64,000 bases of DNA from DATMER01 sp031390755 (GCA_031390755.1 JANMTS010000085.1:1-64000); one strand, 5' to 3'; positions 16,630 to 25,203 are shown, counted from the stretch's first letter. The notes: a model not told the origin generated them from the sequence alone. Numbers and translations: made by a program.

Positions 16630-17686
16630 GCTCCACGCAATACGTAGCCTCCTGCCGCCGCCGCCAGAACGGCGAATCCGGCCAGCGGCGCTCCTGGGCA
16701 TACGCCTCGCGCTGCATCTCCAGACAGACGTCGCAGGCGCGCTGCATGACCGTCAGGTAGGCGGGCCGCGCCTCGTCCCCGCCTTCGAGAAGATCGGCGA
16801 TGGCGTTTCCCGCGTAGAAGCCGGACCCCATGGCCGAGGCCACGCCGTACGAGGAGAGCGGATCGTAGGAGACCGCGGCGTCGCCGAGGGCCAGCCAGCC
16901 GTCGCCCTCGATCCGGTCCAGGCGCGACGTGTCCGCCGGCATCACCCTCACCGCCTCCGGGCTCCGGTATCCGTGCGCTTCCACCCTATCGCGCGTGGCT
17001 TCTGCCCGGCGAGCCTGCCGCAGCCGGCTCCACCACGGTTCGGGATCGCCGGCCAGGAGGGGTCTCTCCAGAAGATCGTCGTCGCTCAGGAAGGCCACGG
17101 CCAGCCGGCCGTCGGCGAGGAGAGCCGAGTACCACCAGCCGTCCGGCACGGCTTCGACCAGGGTGTAGGTGTCCTTCGCTGGCGCTTCGCTCACGAGCAG
17201 GGCCGAGATGCCGACCAGCCGGTCGTAGCGCAGCCGCCTGGCACCCAGCTTCCGGGCCAGCCGGGCGGGTCTGCCGGTCGCGTCGGCGACGAAGTCCGCG
17301 TCCTGGATCGTCCCCAGATCGACCCGGACGCCCCAGCGCCACTCCGCCCCCGCCTGGACGGCGGCCTCGGCGAGGCTCGCCTCGAAGCGCTGGCGGTCGA
17401 CGTGCCAGCCCTCGCCGTGCGGATTGGCGAGAAAGGGGCTCTCCGCCGGCACGGGCGAGCCCCAGATCGATCGGTTGCCCTGGGACCGGAGATGGCCGTC
17501 GCGCTCCAGGAGCGTCTCCAGTCCCAGATGCCGCAGGAGAGGCGCGAGGTTCGACGGCAGCGTCTCCCCCACCTTGAGCGCGGGGCCGGGATTGGCGTCG
17601 AGGACCGTCACCGCGACGCCGCGGCGGGCCAGGACGAGGGCGGCGACCGCTCCGGCCGGTCCGCCGCCCGCAACGATCACCTTCAC
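16538..17686 (-). CDS. LodB-like FAD-dependent maturation protein
   Basis: A 382-residue flavoprotein. It has N-terminal GGGPAGAVAALVLARRG, LKVGETLPSNLAPLL as in tryptophan-halogenase-like and LodB proteins, and GWLALGDAAVSYDPLSSYG as the second FAD motif. GTG 17686 has AGGAGG eight bases upstream and begins at the FAD-binding strand. The frame to 17776 adds an Arg-rich non-conserved leader. It lies directly downstream of a LodA-type oxidase gene (13-base gap). In known LodA/LodB and GoxA/GoxB pairs the flavoprotein is needed to build the cysteine tryptophylquinone cofactor. That role is assigned by context. Without context it would be called an FAD monooxygenase. Confidence 0.82.
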   Translation of the reverse strand: MKVIVAGGGPAGAVAALVLARRGVAVTVLDANPGPALKVGETLPSNLAPLLRHLGLETLLERDGHLRSQGNRSIWGSPVPAESPFLANPHGEGWHVDRQRFEASLAEAAVQAGAEWRWGVRVDLGTIQDADFVADATGRPARLARKLGARRLRYDRLVGISALLVSEAPAKDTYTLVEAVPDGWWYSALLADGRLAVAFLSDDDLLERPLLAGDPEPWWSRLRQARRAEATRDRVEAHGYRSPEAVRVMPADTSRLDRIEGDGWLALGDAAVSYDPLSSYGVASAMGSGFYAGNAIADLLEGGDEARPAYLTVMQRACDVCLEMQREAYAQERRWPDSPFWRRRQEATYCVEPTGASGRARAGTAAARSRPEPESGPVPPDR

Positions 17687-17699
17687 AACGGCACCCTCC

Positions 17700-19760
17700 T
17701 CAGCGCTGATCCCGCCGGACGTTGCGCCGCAGCGGATGGACGACCTCGGCCGGCGCCTTCTTCGTCTCCTCTGCAAGGTCCGAAAGCGGCATCGCCGCCC
17801 TCTTCAGCGTCAGCCTCGGCTGGGCTTCGCTCTCCAGGCCCTCCACAAGGAGGAGCTGGCGCCAGGTGGGATCGGCGTCGCTGAACGTCTTCGACCGCCC
17901 GGTCTCCACCCAGTATCGAGCGGGGTTGGCCGGGAAACCCGGCTCCGCTTCGGTCGCGGCAGCGCGATCCCGGGGTTCCCCGGGAACGGGCTGCTCGGCG
18001 ATGATGCCGAGGAGGCTCCAGTTCTTGATCATGTTGTTGATGCGCTGCTGGTAGCTGGACCCCTCGATGTCGCGCAGCCAGTTCTGCCGGTAGGAGAGCT
18101 GCCGGAACCTCTGCGCGTAGGGGAGATCGGCGTGGGTGGCTTGATCGAACGCGTGCCGGCTGAGCACCTCGTTCGGCACCCGCGCCGCCCAGAACGACGG
18201 CACCGGCAGGTAGCTCGACGGATCGTAGCCGTTCAGGCAGCTGGCCTCGTCGGTCTGCCAGGGCACGCCCATCCAGCGGGTCAGCGTCCCCGGTCCGCTC
18301 GCGTTGAGGGGGCCGTCCGGCCCGAGGCACAGATCCGGAGTGAGAACGGAGCCGTAGTCGTCCTTCGGCGACTCTCCGGGAGGCAGGATGTTCAGCCGGT
18401 AGAGCAGGCCGTTGGCGGACTTCGGCGCGCGCCACATGCTGGGACGGCGCATCGGCCAGGTCAGCTCGATGCCGGGATGGAACGGCCCGCCGAGGCAGTC
18501 CTCCAGCGGCGTGCGGTCCAGGGCGCGCGGCTGCTCGTCGAGGGGCAGATCCTCCAACCCGGCCGGCAGGATCGGCGCGGGGGGCTTGCCGGGCACGAAC
18601 TTCCCCTCGGCCCACAGCTTCAGCCGGTCGTACAGGGTGATGGTGAGCGCCAGCTCGTCGATGGCCACGCCCTGGTATTCGCTGAAGCCGTCGCCGTAGA
18701 ACGGCGGCAGGTGGGAGGGCTGGGCCGGCGGCAGCGTCGTCCGCGGGGCCGGCGAATCCCAGGCCGGCACCGGCAGCCGGAACAGGCGGAAGATCCGCTC
18801 GCGCTCGGGACGCGCCGCCTTGCCGGGGTCCGAGAGCACCTTCAGGCGCGCCGGGTCGAGCAGGTCGCCGGGCGAGCCCGGTCCGAAGAGGATGTTCGCC
18901 CCCTGGTTGACCCACTGGCTGTGGACCATGCGCTCGAAGAGCGGAAAGATGTGATCCCAGAAGGTCACGGTCTTCGGCGCCTCTTCCCAGCCCTGGCGCA
19001 GGAAGAGATCCTGGACCACGTCGAACAGTGTCACCGTGCCCTGCAGGCCCGGGCCGAAATTGGGCGGCGTCACCGCGACCATGGCCGGCTCGGCGTCCAT
19101 CTCCGGGCCCTTGGCGAATTTCACGTGCGCCCTGACCGGGCCGTCCGACACGTCGTCATACCAGTTGTCGTTGTTGGCGAACGTGGTCGCGGGCTGATTG
19201 GTGGCCGAGGCCGACTTGCCGGCGCCGCCCAGCACCAGGAGCCGCCCCTGGTCGTCCGTCCTCAGCTCGCCGAGCGGCACCTGGAACGGGCCGTTGCCGC
19301 CGAAGCGGTAGTAGCCCTGGTCGAACCGGTAGGCCGGGCCGCTGGTCCCGGCGCCGGAGATGCGGAGCGCGCCCGGGTCGTTCACCAGGCCGTCGCGCAG
19401 CCCGCCGGCGATGTCGCCGTTGCGGTAGGTGGTGGACAGGGCGTACTGCTTGAGGTCCATGGCGTTCTGGAACTGGTACCAGGCCGGCTTGCGGTTGGCG
19501 AGGTGGACCTCCCAGGTGATCTCGGCCTCCGCCGAGGTGATCTCCCGGACGACGTTCCCCTTGCGGTCGTAGCCATAGACCCGGAAGCGGGCCGCCTGCT
19601 TGCGCACCTCGCCCTTGGCGTTCTTGAAGCCCTGCGGCCCCGGGTCCGGGGCGCGGCCTGGGATCTCCGGCGCGAGGAAGTACTCGTCCGCCGGAGCGTT
19701 GCCCACGCGGGCGATGCCGACGGCGGGGTGGATGGCACAGCGGACGATCTTCTCGGACAT
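17700..19760 (-). CDS. LodA/GoxA-family CTQ-dependent oxidase
   Basis: A 686-residue protein with the LodA-family opening MSEKIVRCAIHPAVGIARVGN and the conserved FKNAKGEVRKQAARFRVYGYD. Family enzymes oxidatively deaminate an amino acid (lysine, glycine and others) to release ammonia and hydrogen peroxide, which can be antibacterial. The cofactor is made from a Cys and a Trp. Candidates here are Cys508 in EASCLNGYDP and Trp524 in SFWAARVPN, a spacing near that of GoxA-type enzymes. ATG 19760 has AGGAG about eight bases upstream. No signal peptide is seen, as is usual in the family. Substrate unknown. The LodB-like gene follows directly. Confidence 0.87.
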   Translation of the reverse strand: MSEKIVRCAIHPAVGIARVGNAPADEYFLAPEIPGRAPDPGPQGFKNAKGEVRKQAARFRVYGYDRKGNVVREITSAEAEITWEVHLANRKPAWYQFQNAMDLKQYALSTTYRNGDIAGGLRDGLVNDPGALRISGAGTSGPAYRFDQGYYRFGGNGPFQVPLGELRTDDQGRLLVLGGAGKSASATNQPATTFANNDNWYDDVSDGPVRAHVKFAKGPEMDAEPAMVAVTPPNFGPGLQGTVTLFDVVQDLFLRQGWEEAPKTVTFWDHIFPLFERMVHSQWVNQGANILFGPGSPGDLLDPARLKVLSDPGKAARPERERIFRLFRLPVPAWDSPAPRTTLPPAQPSHLPPFYGDGFSEYQGVAIDELALTITLYDRLKLWAEGKFVPGKPPAPILPAGLEDLPLDEQPRALDRTPLEDCLGGPFHPGIELTWPMRRPSMWRAPKSANGLLYRLNILPPGESPKDDYGSVLTPDLCLGPDGPLNASGPGTLTRWMGVPWQTDEASCLNGYDPSSYLPVPSFWAARVPNEVLSRHAFDQATHADLPYAQRFRQLSYRQNWLRDIEGSSYQQRINNMIKNWSLLGIIAEQPVPGEPRDRAAATEAEPGFPANPARYWVETGRSKTFSDADPTWRQLLLVEGLESEAQPRLTLKRAAMPLSDLAEETKKAPAEVVHPLRRNVRRDQR

Positions 19761-19878
19761 GCGGGGTCTCCTCTTCAGATCTCCAGAGCGTTCGCCGGAA
19801 GTCTAACTCTCCCCACCCTTCTGCGGACGGCCGGGAACTTTTCCCGCGCCTCCCCCGTCCAAGACCTTGATGAACGAA

Positions 19879-19903
19879 CTACCTAGTACTAAGGTGTTAG
19901 TAG
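19879..19903. promoter_or_regulatory. Candidate BlaI-type operator
   Basis: A dyad with outer CTAC/GTAG ends and a perfect inner 8-bp palindrome TAGTACTA (19884-19891), followed by TTAGTAG, ends one base before the ATG of the BlaI-like gene. BlaI/MecI repressors bind TACTA/TAGTA-type dyads over their own promoters, so autoregulation is likely. The rest of the 144-base gap shows nothing else. Confidence 0.6.
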
Positions 19904-19904
19904 A

Positions 19905-20297
19905 ATGAAATCCAAGGCGCGCAACCTCACCGAGCAGGAGCTGGAGATCATGAAGGTGGTCTGGGGACGCAAGGCCGCCACCGTGCGCGAGGTCTACGAG
20001 GATCTGCGGGAGCGCAAGACGGTCGCCTACACCACGGTCATGACGATGATGAACATCCTGGAGACCAAGGGCCACCTTGCAAAGCGGCCGGAAGGGCGGG
20101 CCTACGTCTACGAGCCCGTGCAGCCGCGCAAGGAGGTGGTCGGCGGGATGGTCCAGGACTTCGTGGACCGCGTGTTCGACGGCGCCGCGTCGTCGCTGGT
20201 CCTGAGCCTGATCCGCGAGCGCAAGCTGTCGAAAGAGGAGCTGGACGCGGTTTCCCGGCTGATCGACGAGACGGACGAGACGGAGGAAGACTCATGA
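19905..20297 (+). CDS. BlaI/MecI/CopY-family repressor
   Basis: A 130-residue winged-helix repressor. LTEQELEIMKVVWGRKAATVREV and AYTTVMTMMNILETKGHLAKRPEGRAYVYEP give the complete DNA-binding domain (residues about 8-80). The C-terminal dimerisation helices include SLVLSLIRERKLSKEELDAV. Family members repress their own operon until a partner M56 peptidase cleaves them. The partner follows immediately, overlapping by ATGA (20294-20297). A matching operator dyad abuts the start. No beta-lactamase or copper gene is adjacent, so the signal and other targets are unknown. Confidence 0.92.
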   Translation: MKSKARNLTEQELEIMKVVWGRKAATVREVYEDLRERKTVAYTTVMTMMNILETKGHLAKRPEGRAYVYEPVQPRKEVVGGMVQDFVDRVFDGAASSLVLSLIRERKLSKEELDAVSRLIDETDETEEDS

Positions 20298-21574
20298 TCC
20301 TGCCCCTTCTCCCAATCCTTCTGCAGAGCGTTCTTCTCGTTGCGGTAGGCCTCGCGCTGCCCGCGATGCTCCGGCTCGAAGACCCGCGCGCCCGTCTTCT
20401 CTATTACCGCGGCCTGCTGCTGGCTCTGCTGGCGCTCCCCTTCGTCCAGCCTGCGGGCAATCTGCCGGCCTTCTCCCAGGAGATCGCGGTCACCGGCCTG
20501 ATCCCCGCCGCCGTCTCGGAGGGCGCGGGACCGGCATTGGAGCGCCTGGCGCTCGCGGTCGGCGTGTTGGGCGGGGTGGGCATCCTGGCCCGGCTGATCT
20601 GGCTCGGCATCGGTCTCGTGACGCTCGCGACGTGGCGCCGCGAAGCCCGTCCGGCCGCGCTGTCCCCGGAGGTGGAGGGAGTCGCCGATCTCATCCCGGT
20701 GAAGGCGCAGCTTCTGATGAGCGACCGGGTCGCGAGCCCGGTGACGTTCGGGTGGCGCCGGCCGGTGGTGCTGCTTCCGCCGCAGATCTCGACGCTCTCC
20801 AAGGAGGCGCAGCGGGGGATCGTCGGCCACGAGCTGATCCACGTCCGCCGCGGCGACTGGCTGTCCGCTCTGTTCGAGGAGGGGGTCCGGGCGCTCTTCT
20901 GGTTTCACCCGGGAGTCTGGATGCTTCTCGCCCGCATCGCCCTGAGCCGCGAGCAGGTGGTGGACCGCGAGGCCGTCCGCCTGACCGGCTCCCGCCGCGC
21001 CTACCTGGAGGCGCTGCGCACCGTCGCCTGTCGTTCCTGGCAGCCCGCCATGCCCGTGCTGGCCGATGTGGCCGAGATGGCCGGGCTGCCGTTCTTCCAA
21101 CTGGGCCGTCCGAACGAGCTGAGAGAGCGGGTGGCCCACCTGCGCAAGGAGGTTTCCATGTCCCGTTCCCGCATCGCCACGCTGATCTCCGCGTCCGCCG
21201 GCCTGCTGGCCGTCACCGCCGTCCTCGGCATCCTGGTCTTCCCCGCGTCCCCGATGTCCGGCACCGCCTGGGCCGGCGGCAAGCCCTACAACATCGAAGG
21301 CAACGTCCAGGCTCCGAAGGCTCTCCACACCCAGCCGCCCGTCTATCCGGAGAAGGCGAAGGCGGACAAGGTGGCCGGCATCGCGGTCGTCCAGACCGTG
21401 ATCGACGAGACCGGCCGCGTCACGCAGCCGACCATCAAGGGCAGCTCCGGCGACAAGAGCCTGGATCAGGCCGCGATCGACGCCGTGTCCGCCTGGACCT
21501 TCCAGCCGGCGACCCTCGACGGCAAGCCGGTCGCGGTCTACTACACGCTGACGATCCGGTTCGCTCTGGAATGA
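20294..21574 (+). CDS. BlaR1-like M56 metallopeptidase with TonB C-terminal domain
   Basis: A 426-residue membrane protein. Hydrophobic segments lie near residues 1-25, 35-50 and 85-115, and a zinc motif HELIH is near 180 (VGHELIHVRRGDW), with the downstream EQVVDREAV glutamate. A further membrane anchor is at about 295-320. Residues about 345-426 form a TonB C-terminal domain (PPVYPEKAKADKVAG, then WTFQPATLDGKPV). The peptidase probably cleaves the coupled BlaI-like repressor on sensing a periplasmic signal. The TonB part replaces the penicillin-binding sensor domain of BlaR1, so the stimulus is unlikely to be a beta-lactam. ATGA overlap with the repressor gene. Confidence 0.88.
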   Translation: MILPLLPILLQSVLLVAVGLALPAMLRLEDPRARLLYYRGLLLALLALPFVQPAGNLPAFSQEIAVTGLIPAAVSEGAGPALERLALAVGVLGGVGILARLIWLGIGLVTLATWRREARPAALSPEVEGVADLIPVKAQLLMSDRVASPVTFGWRRPVVLLPPQISTLSKEAQRGIVGHELIHVRRGDWLSALFEEGVRALFWFHPGVWMLLARIALSREQVVDREAVRLTGSRRAYLEALRTVACRSWQPAMPVLADVAEMAGLPFFQLGRPNELRERVAHLRKEVSMSRSRIATLISASAGLLAVTAVLGILVFPASPMSGTAWAGGKPYNIEGNVQAPKALHTQPPVYPEKAKADKVAGIAVVQTVIDETGRVTQPTIKGSSGDKSLDQAAIDAVSAWTFQPATLDGKPVAVYYTLTIRFALE

Positions 21575-21615
21575 TCGCGACCCCACCCCGCCGGGATCGA
21601 CTCTGAGATCCCGCT

Positions 21616-21657
21616 CAAGGGCGTTCCCGCGCGGAGCGTCCCTTGCCTTTGAGGGCA
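21616..21657. terminator. Weak hairpins between convergent genes
   Basis: The 89-base gap between the M56 gene and the nucleotidyltransferase gene contains CAAGGG (21616-21621) paired with CCCTTG (21640-21645), and then TGCC-loop-GGCA (21644-21657). These could form alternative terminator hairpins, but stems are short and no T-run is present. Confidence 0.3.
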
Positions 21658-21663
21658 GGCTCT

Positions 21664-22266
21664 TCAGGATGGTCGCGATTCCAGAAGCCGAGCCAGCTCC
21701 GCACCCAGATCCCGATCCCGATCAGGCTGGAATCCACGGTCCTGGATCAGCTCCAGCATCTCCGCCGCCTGCTGAATCTCTCCGGCGTCGATGGCCCGGA
21801 TCAACCCGCGCGCGTCTTCGAGGTCTCGGGGACGGCTGGCCAGGATCTTGAGAGCCAGGAGATGGCCGGGCCGGATCACCGGCACGAACAGCCCGGAGAA
21901 GACCTCCAGTTTCTGGGCGTTGGCCACGATCTCGGGCTCCACTCCGGAGAACGCGAAAAGGACGTCGACGACGAGCCCTTCCTCATCTTCTCCCGGAGCC
22001 AGGAAGCGGTAGCCCGCCAGGCGATCCATGTCCCGGCGCTCCATGCCCGCGCCGAAGGGATAGTCGTGGTAACCCCGGCCGCGCAACGCCATGACCACCT
22101 GTTCCGCCTCCGGGTCGCCTGCCACGGCAACGACCACGTCGACATCGCGCGTTGTCCTCGGCTCGACGTGGACGGATACGGCGAGGCCTCCGATCAGGGC
22201 CCAGCGGAGGCGAAGAGACTCGAGGTCTCTCCCCAGCCGAAGGAGGACGTCCTGAAGGAGGATCAC
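21664..22266 (-). CDS. AbiEii-like nucleotidyltransferase (toxin candidate)
   Basis: A 200-residue nucleotidyltransferase-fold protein. WALIGGLAVSVHVEPRTTRDVDVVV (residues 22-46) gives the GG motif at 26-27 and the catalytic D-x-D at 41-43. VDVLFAF supplies a third acidic residue. PGHLLALKILASRPRDLEDA is typical of AbiEii/DUF6036-type toxins that modify tRNA or proteins with nucleotides (family knowledge). Preceded on the same strand by a 73-residue helical gene seven bases upstream, forming a likely antitoxin-toxin pair. A housekeeping nucleotidyltransferase role is a less likely alternative. Confidence 0.78.
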   Translation of the reverse strand: MILLQDVLLRLGRDLESLRLRWALIGGLAVSVHVEPRTTRDVDVVVAVAGDPEAEQVVMALRGRGYHDYPFGAGMERRDMDRLAGYRFLAPGEDEEGLVVDVLFAFSGVEPEIVANAQKLEVFSGLFVPVIRPGHLLALKILASRPRDLEDARGLIRAIDAGEIQQAAEMLELIQDRGFQPDRDRDLGAELARLLESRPS

Positions 22267-22273
22267 CCCCGGC

Positions 22274-22495
22274 TCAACCGATCTGTCTGGAGGTACGGAC
22301 GATGTGGGGAGGCAGGCTGCTCGGCTCGTTCTCCTTGCGAAGCCAGGAGCGCAGCCGCTTTTCGATCTGTTCGGCGTTCTCGTCCGGGTGGCGGCGGCGG
22401 AGGTTCTGCCGCATCATCGCCTCCGCGCCTTCGAAGAGAGCCATCGTCGTTCTCATCCTCGCGAGGATCCTGGGGTCGCGAATCAGCTCAGACAT
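22274..22495 (-). CDS. Small helical protein paired with the AbiEii-like gene
   Basis: A 73-residue, charged, all-helical protein with no Cys: MALFEGAEAMMRQNLRRR, then ENAEQIEKRLRSWL. I recognise the pattern as one commonly found directly upstream of AbiEii-like nucleotidyltransferases, but I know no function for it. Its position seven bases upstream, its size and its charge suggest the antitoxin of the pair. The start ATG 22495 lies 15 bases downstream of the sulfatase stop, so all three minus-strand genes could be co-transcribed. Confidence 0.68.
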   Translation of the reverse strand: MSELIRDPRILARMRTTMALFEGAEAMMRQNLRRRHPDENAEQIEKRLRSWLRKENEPSSLPPHIVRTSRQIG

Positions 22496-22510
22496 GGGGG
22501 AATTGTACCC

Positions 22511-24046
22511 CTACCGGATATACCCCAGCGCCCTCATCTCCGCCTCTTCCTCGGGCGTGAGCTTCGGCTGCGCCAGGGTGTTGCGGCCCGGCGCCTTCTC
22601 GCGGCCGTTGGCGGCGAGCCAGGCGGCTCGGAGCTTTCTGGCCATCTCCTGGGTCTTCGCGGGATCGTTCACGGGCGCGGCGGTCTCGGCGGTCTCGGCG
22701 CGGTGGGCCGTCCAGCGCCAGAGGCTCAGCTTCGGGGCTTCGCCCTTCCGGCCCGCGAGGGGGAAGGAGTCGGCGAAGGCGTCCTCCAGCCGCTTGAAGA
22801 TGATCTTGGCGGGCTCTTTCAGCGGCGCATCCAGCGTGCCGCCGAGACCTTCGTAGCGGGCGCGGTAGTACTCGGGCTCGGGCGGCGCGAAGGTGCTCTC
22901 CCAGAGCACCTGGAGATCGCCCTCGACGTACGAGAAGCGGTTGGCGCCGTTGCCGAGGTAGAGCTCGGAGAGGACTCCCCTTTCGGCCTTCCGGAAGAAG
23001 CCCGGCGCCATGCCCTTCTCGGAAATCCCTCCGGCGGCTTCGATGAGCGTGGCCCGCGTGCCGATCGTGCCCGGATGCAGATCCATGGCGAGCCTGCGTT
23101 CGAAACCCGCAGGGAGCTTGATCATCAGCGGCACCTCGATGAGCTGCCGGCCCAGGTTGCCGCCGTGGGCGATCTGGCCGCTCTCCTTGAACTCCTCGCC
23201 GTGGTCGGAGGTCACGACGAGCAGCGTCCTGTCCCACTGGCCGCTCTTGCGCAGGGCGTCCAGCATGCGGCCGAGCATCGCGTCCGCCCAGGCGGCGTTC
23301 AGCTCGTACATGGCCTTGAAGACCTTCCTCCGGTCCTCCGGCAGCGGCACGGAGGGGTCGAAGTAGGGCTCCAGGTCGAGCGGGCGGACCTTGTCCGGCA
23401 GGCCGGGCGGCACCTCGGCGAGATGATCGAGGAGCGGATCGCGGCGCACGTAGGGCGCGTGCGGCGGCAGGATGTGGATCCAGACGAAGTCCTGCCCGCC
23501 CTTGAGCCCGGCCAGCTCGGTCTCCGCCCGCTTCCCCTCCCGCAGATAGCGGAAATCGTCGAAGCCCTGGTTGTAGCCGTACTCCTGCTGCAGCCAGTGG
23601 TTCGAGCGGTAGGCCGAGGTGTGGTAGCCGCGGGCCTTGAGCGCCTCGGGCAAGGTCACGAGCGGCGCGCGCAGCACGGCGCGGTCCCCGGACCAGCTCT
23701 GCGTGCTCCAGGGCTGCAAACCGGTGAACAGCGAGCCCATGGAGGGGACGGTCCAGCTCGACGGCGACACGGCCCGGCCGGCCCAGGCGGCCTCGGACGC
23801 GAGCCGGTCGAGGTGCGGCGTGAGCTTCGGCGGACCGCCCAGCGCCCCGACCACGTCGGCGCGCAGGGCGTCGATGGTGATGAGGACGATCGGGCCCCGG
23901 TGCGCGGCGGCCGTCGGTGGAGCCGCAGTTGGCGCCGCCTCCTCGGGCTTCTCCCGGCAGGCCGATCCGGCCAGGCCGGCGGCGAGGGCCAGGAGGAGGA
24001 GAAGACAGGGACGGCGGCTCTGAAGAGATAACAGGATTCGGCTCAA
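22511..24046 (-). CDS. Sulfatase-family lipoprotein
   Basis: A 511-residue alkaline-phosphatase-superfamily enzyme. A lipoprotein signal ends in LAGSAC with Cys30, so it is probably anchored in a membrane facing the periplasm. VLITIDALRADVVG carries metal-binding Asp, and SPSSWTVPSMGSLFTG is the active-site segment. TSDHGEEF, then HGGN, supplies the remaining metal ligands. The classical C/S-x-P-x-R formylglycine signature is absent. The W-T-x-P-S form is shared by sulfatase-like proteins of uncertain chemistry, possibly phosphoglycerol or phosphoethanolamine transferases. Divergent from the next gene with only 35 bases between starts. Confidence 0.82.
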   Translation of the reverse strand: MSRILLSLQSRRPCLLLLLALAAGLAGSACREKPEEAAPTAAPPTAAAHRGPIVLITIDALRADVVGALGGPPKLTPHLDRLASEAAWAGRAVSPSSWTVPSMGSLFTGLQPWSTQSWSGDRAVLRAPLVTLPEALKARGYHTSAYRSNHWLQQEYGYNQGFDDFRYLREGKRAETELAGLKGGQDFVWIHILPPHAPYVRRDPLLDHLAEVPPGLPDKVRPLDLEPYFDPSVPLPEDRRKVFKAMYELNAAWADAMLGRMLDALRKSGQWDRTLLVVTSDHGEEFKESGQIAHGGNLGRQLIEVPLMIKLPAGFERRLAMDLHPGTIGTRATLIEAAGGISEKGMAPGFFRKAERGVLSELYLGNGANRFSYVEGDLQVLWESTFAPPEPEYYRARYEGLGGTLDAPLKEPAKIIFKRLEDAFADSFPLAGRKGEAPKLSLWRWTAHRAETAETAAPVNDPAKTQEMARKLRAAWLAANGREKAPGRNTLAQPKLTPEEEAEMRALGYIR

Positions 24047-24068
24047 ATCGGTTTCACTCCGGGTGCGG

Positions 24069-24074
24069 TAGGAT
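24069..24074 (+). promoter_or_regulatory. Putative -10 box for a leaderless mRNA
   Basis: TAGGAT lies seven bases before the GTG at 24082, so transcription would begin at about the start codon. It sits in a 35-base divergent gap that must also serve the sulfatase gene. Confidence 0.4.
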
Positions 24075-24081
24075 ATCGCAC

Positions 24082-25203
24082 GTGAACGGTGCTATCGCGC
24101 GCCTCCGTGGTCTTCTCGGCCTTCCGCTCCTTCTGCTGGCAGGAGCGGGAGCCGTGCAGGCATTGACCGACCCCATCCAGGTCGACGGGATGGTGCTGTC
24201 CGTCACGGCGGACGGCGCCACCCGGCTGGAGCTGGGAGCCGATCGAGGGGACCGCACGTTGCGCCTCGCTCTGCCGGCCCGGGGAGAGGTCGAAGCGCTG
24301 TCGACCCTCGGTAATCCGGAGGGGCGGGAGGGGCGCGAGTGGATCGCCGCCGGCAGTACCGCCGACACGGCCGGCATGGCCGGCATGGCCGACGAGCCCG
24401 GCCGGCGGCTCTTCCTTCTGGAAGGCGACCGGGCCGAATCTCGCCTCGTCCCCCCGCCTCCGGGCCAGCAGGGCCTGGAGCGCCGGAGCCCTGTCCTCCT
24501 GGTTGAGAACGGGACCCTCGCCGGCCTCGCCTGGCTGGAGGGCGACTCGGATGCGTCGCTCTCCGTCCGCGCCGCGGTCTGGGACGGACGTGCCTGGCAG
24601 GCTCCGGAGACCGTCGCGGCGCCCGGACCGGGAACCCAGACCAGCCTGACCGGCGCGGTGCTCGACGACGGCTCGTGGCTCCTGGCCTGGAGCGCCTACG
24701 ACGGCGAGGACGACGAGATCGTCTGGAGCCGGCGTTCGGGAGCGGCCTGGAGCCGGGTCTCTCCGGTGTCCTCCGACAACAACCACGTTCCCGACGTCAC
24801 GCCCGCGATTGCCGGCGGTCTGATCGCCTGGAGCCGCTACGACGGCGAGGGCTACCGCCTCCGCACCGCCCGCTTCGATCGCACGGGTGGCGGGCGCTGG
24901 CGGGAAGAGCGCTTCGCCGGCCCGACGCACTCCATGTATCCGTCGTTCGTGCAGGAGGACGGCCATCTCTTCCTCGTCTCCCTGAACGGCCGCCCGCGGG
25001 CCTGGTCGGTGCAGGAGCTGTCGCCGTCCACCGGCCGCGCCCTGCGCAGCGCCTCGGCGCTCTCCGGTCTTGACGAAAGGCCGATCCTGAGCGGTGACGG
25101 CGAAGGCGGCCGGCTTCGTCTGCGCTGGCCCGGCGCGAAGTGGGAAGCCGCCGCCGACTGGACCGAGGGGTCGGCCGCTCCCGGGAAAGACAGGACTCCG
25201 TGA
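24082..25203 (+). CDS. Secreted beta-propeller-like protein of unknown function
   Basis: A 373-residue exported protein. GTG 24082 gives a signal peptide ending near residue 26 (AGAGAVQA). The longer frame to 23917 only shadows the sulfatase gene. From about residue 110 onward there are repeated blade-like units with Trp-rich strands and Asp-turns: LAWLEGDSDASLSVRAAVWDG, LAWSAYDGEDDEIVWSRR, IAWSRYDGEGYRLRTARFD. These recall sialidase-like (BNR) or TolB-type propellers, but I see no catalytic set. Its stop overlaps the start of the next gene as GTGA, indicating coupling with the GDSL hydrolase. Confidence 0.72.
   Translation: MNGAIARLRGLLGLPLLLLAGAGAVQALTDPIQVDGMVLSVTADGATRLELGADRGDRTLRLALPARGEVEALSTLGNPEGREGREWIAAGSTADTAGMAGMADEPGRRLFLLEGDRAESRLVPPPPGQQGLERRSPVLLVENGTLAGLAWLEGDSDASLSVRAAVWDGRAWQAPETVAAPGPGTQTSLTGAVLDDGSWLLAWSAYDGEDDEIVWSRRSGAAWSRVSPVSSDNNHVPDVTPAIAGGLIAWSRYDGEGYRLRTARFDRTGGGRWREERFAGPTHSMYPSFVQEDGHLFLVSLNGRPRAWSVQELSPSTGRALRSASALSGLDERPILSGDGEGGRLRLRWPGAKWEAAADWTEGSAAPGKDRTP

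Noticed and set aside
14086..16701. 871-codon minus frame over the glycosyltransferase and TA pair
   Set aside because: Composition typical of an antisense shadow, while the plus strand carries membrane helices and catalytic motifs.
17424..19886. 820-codon plus frame over the LodA gene
   Set aside because: Antisense shadow; the LodA family motifs are on the minus strand.
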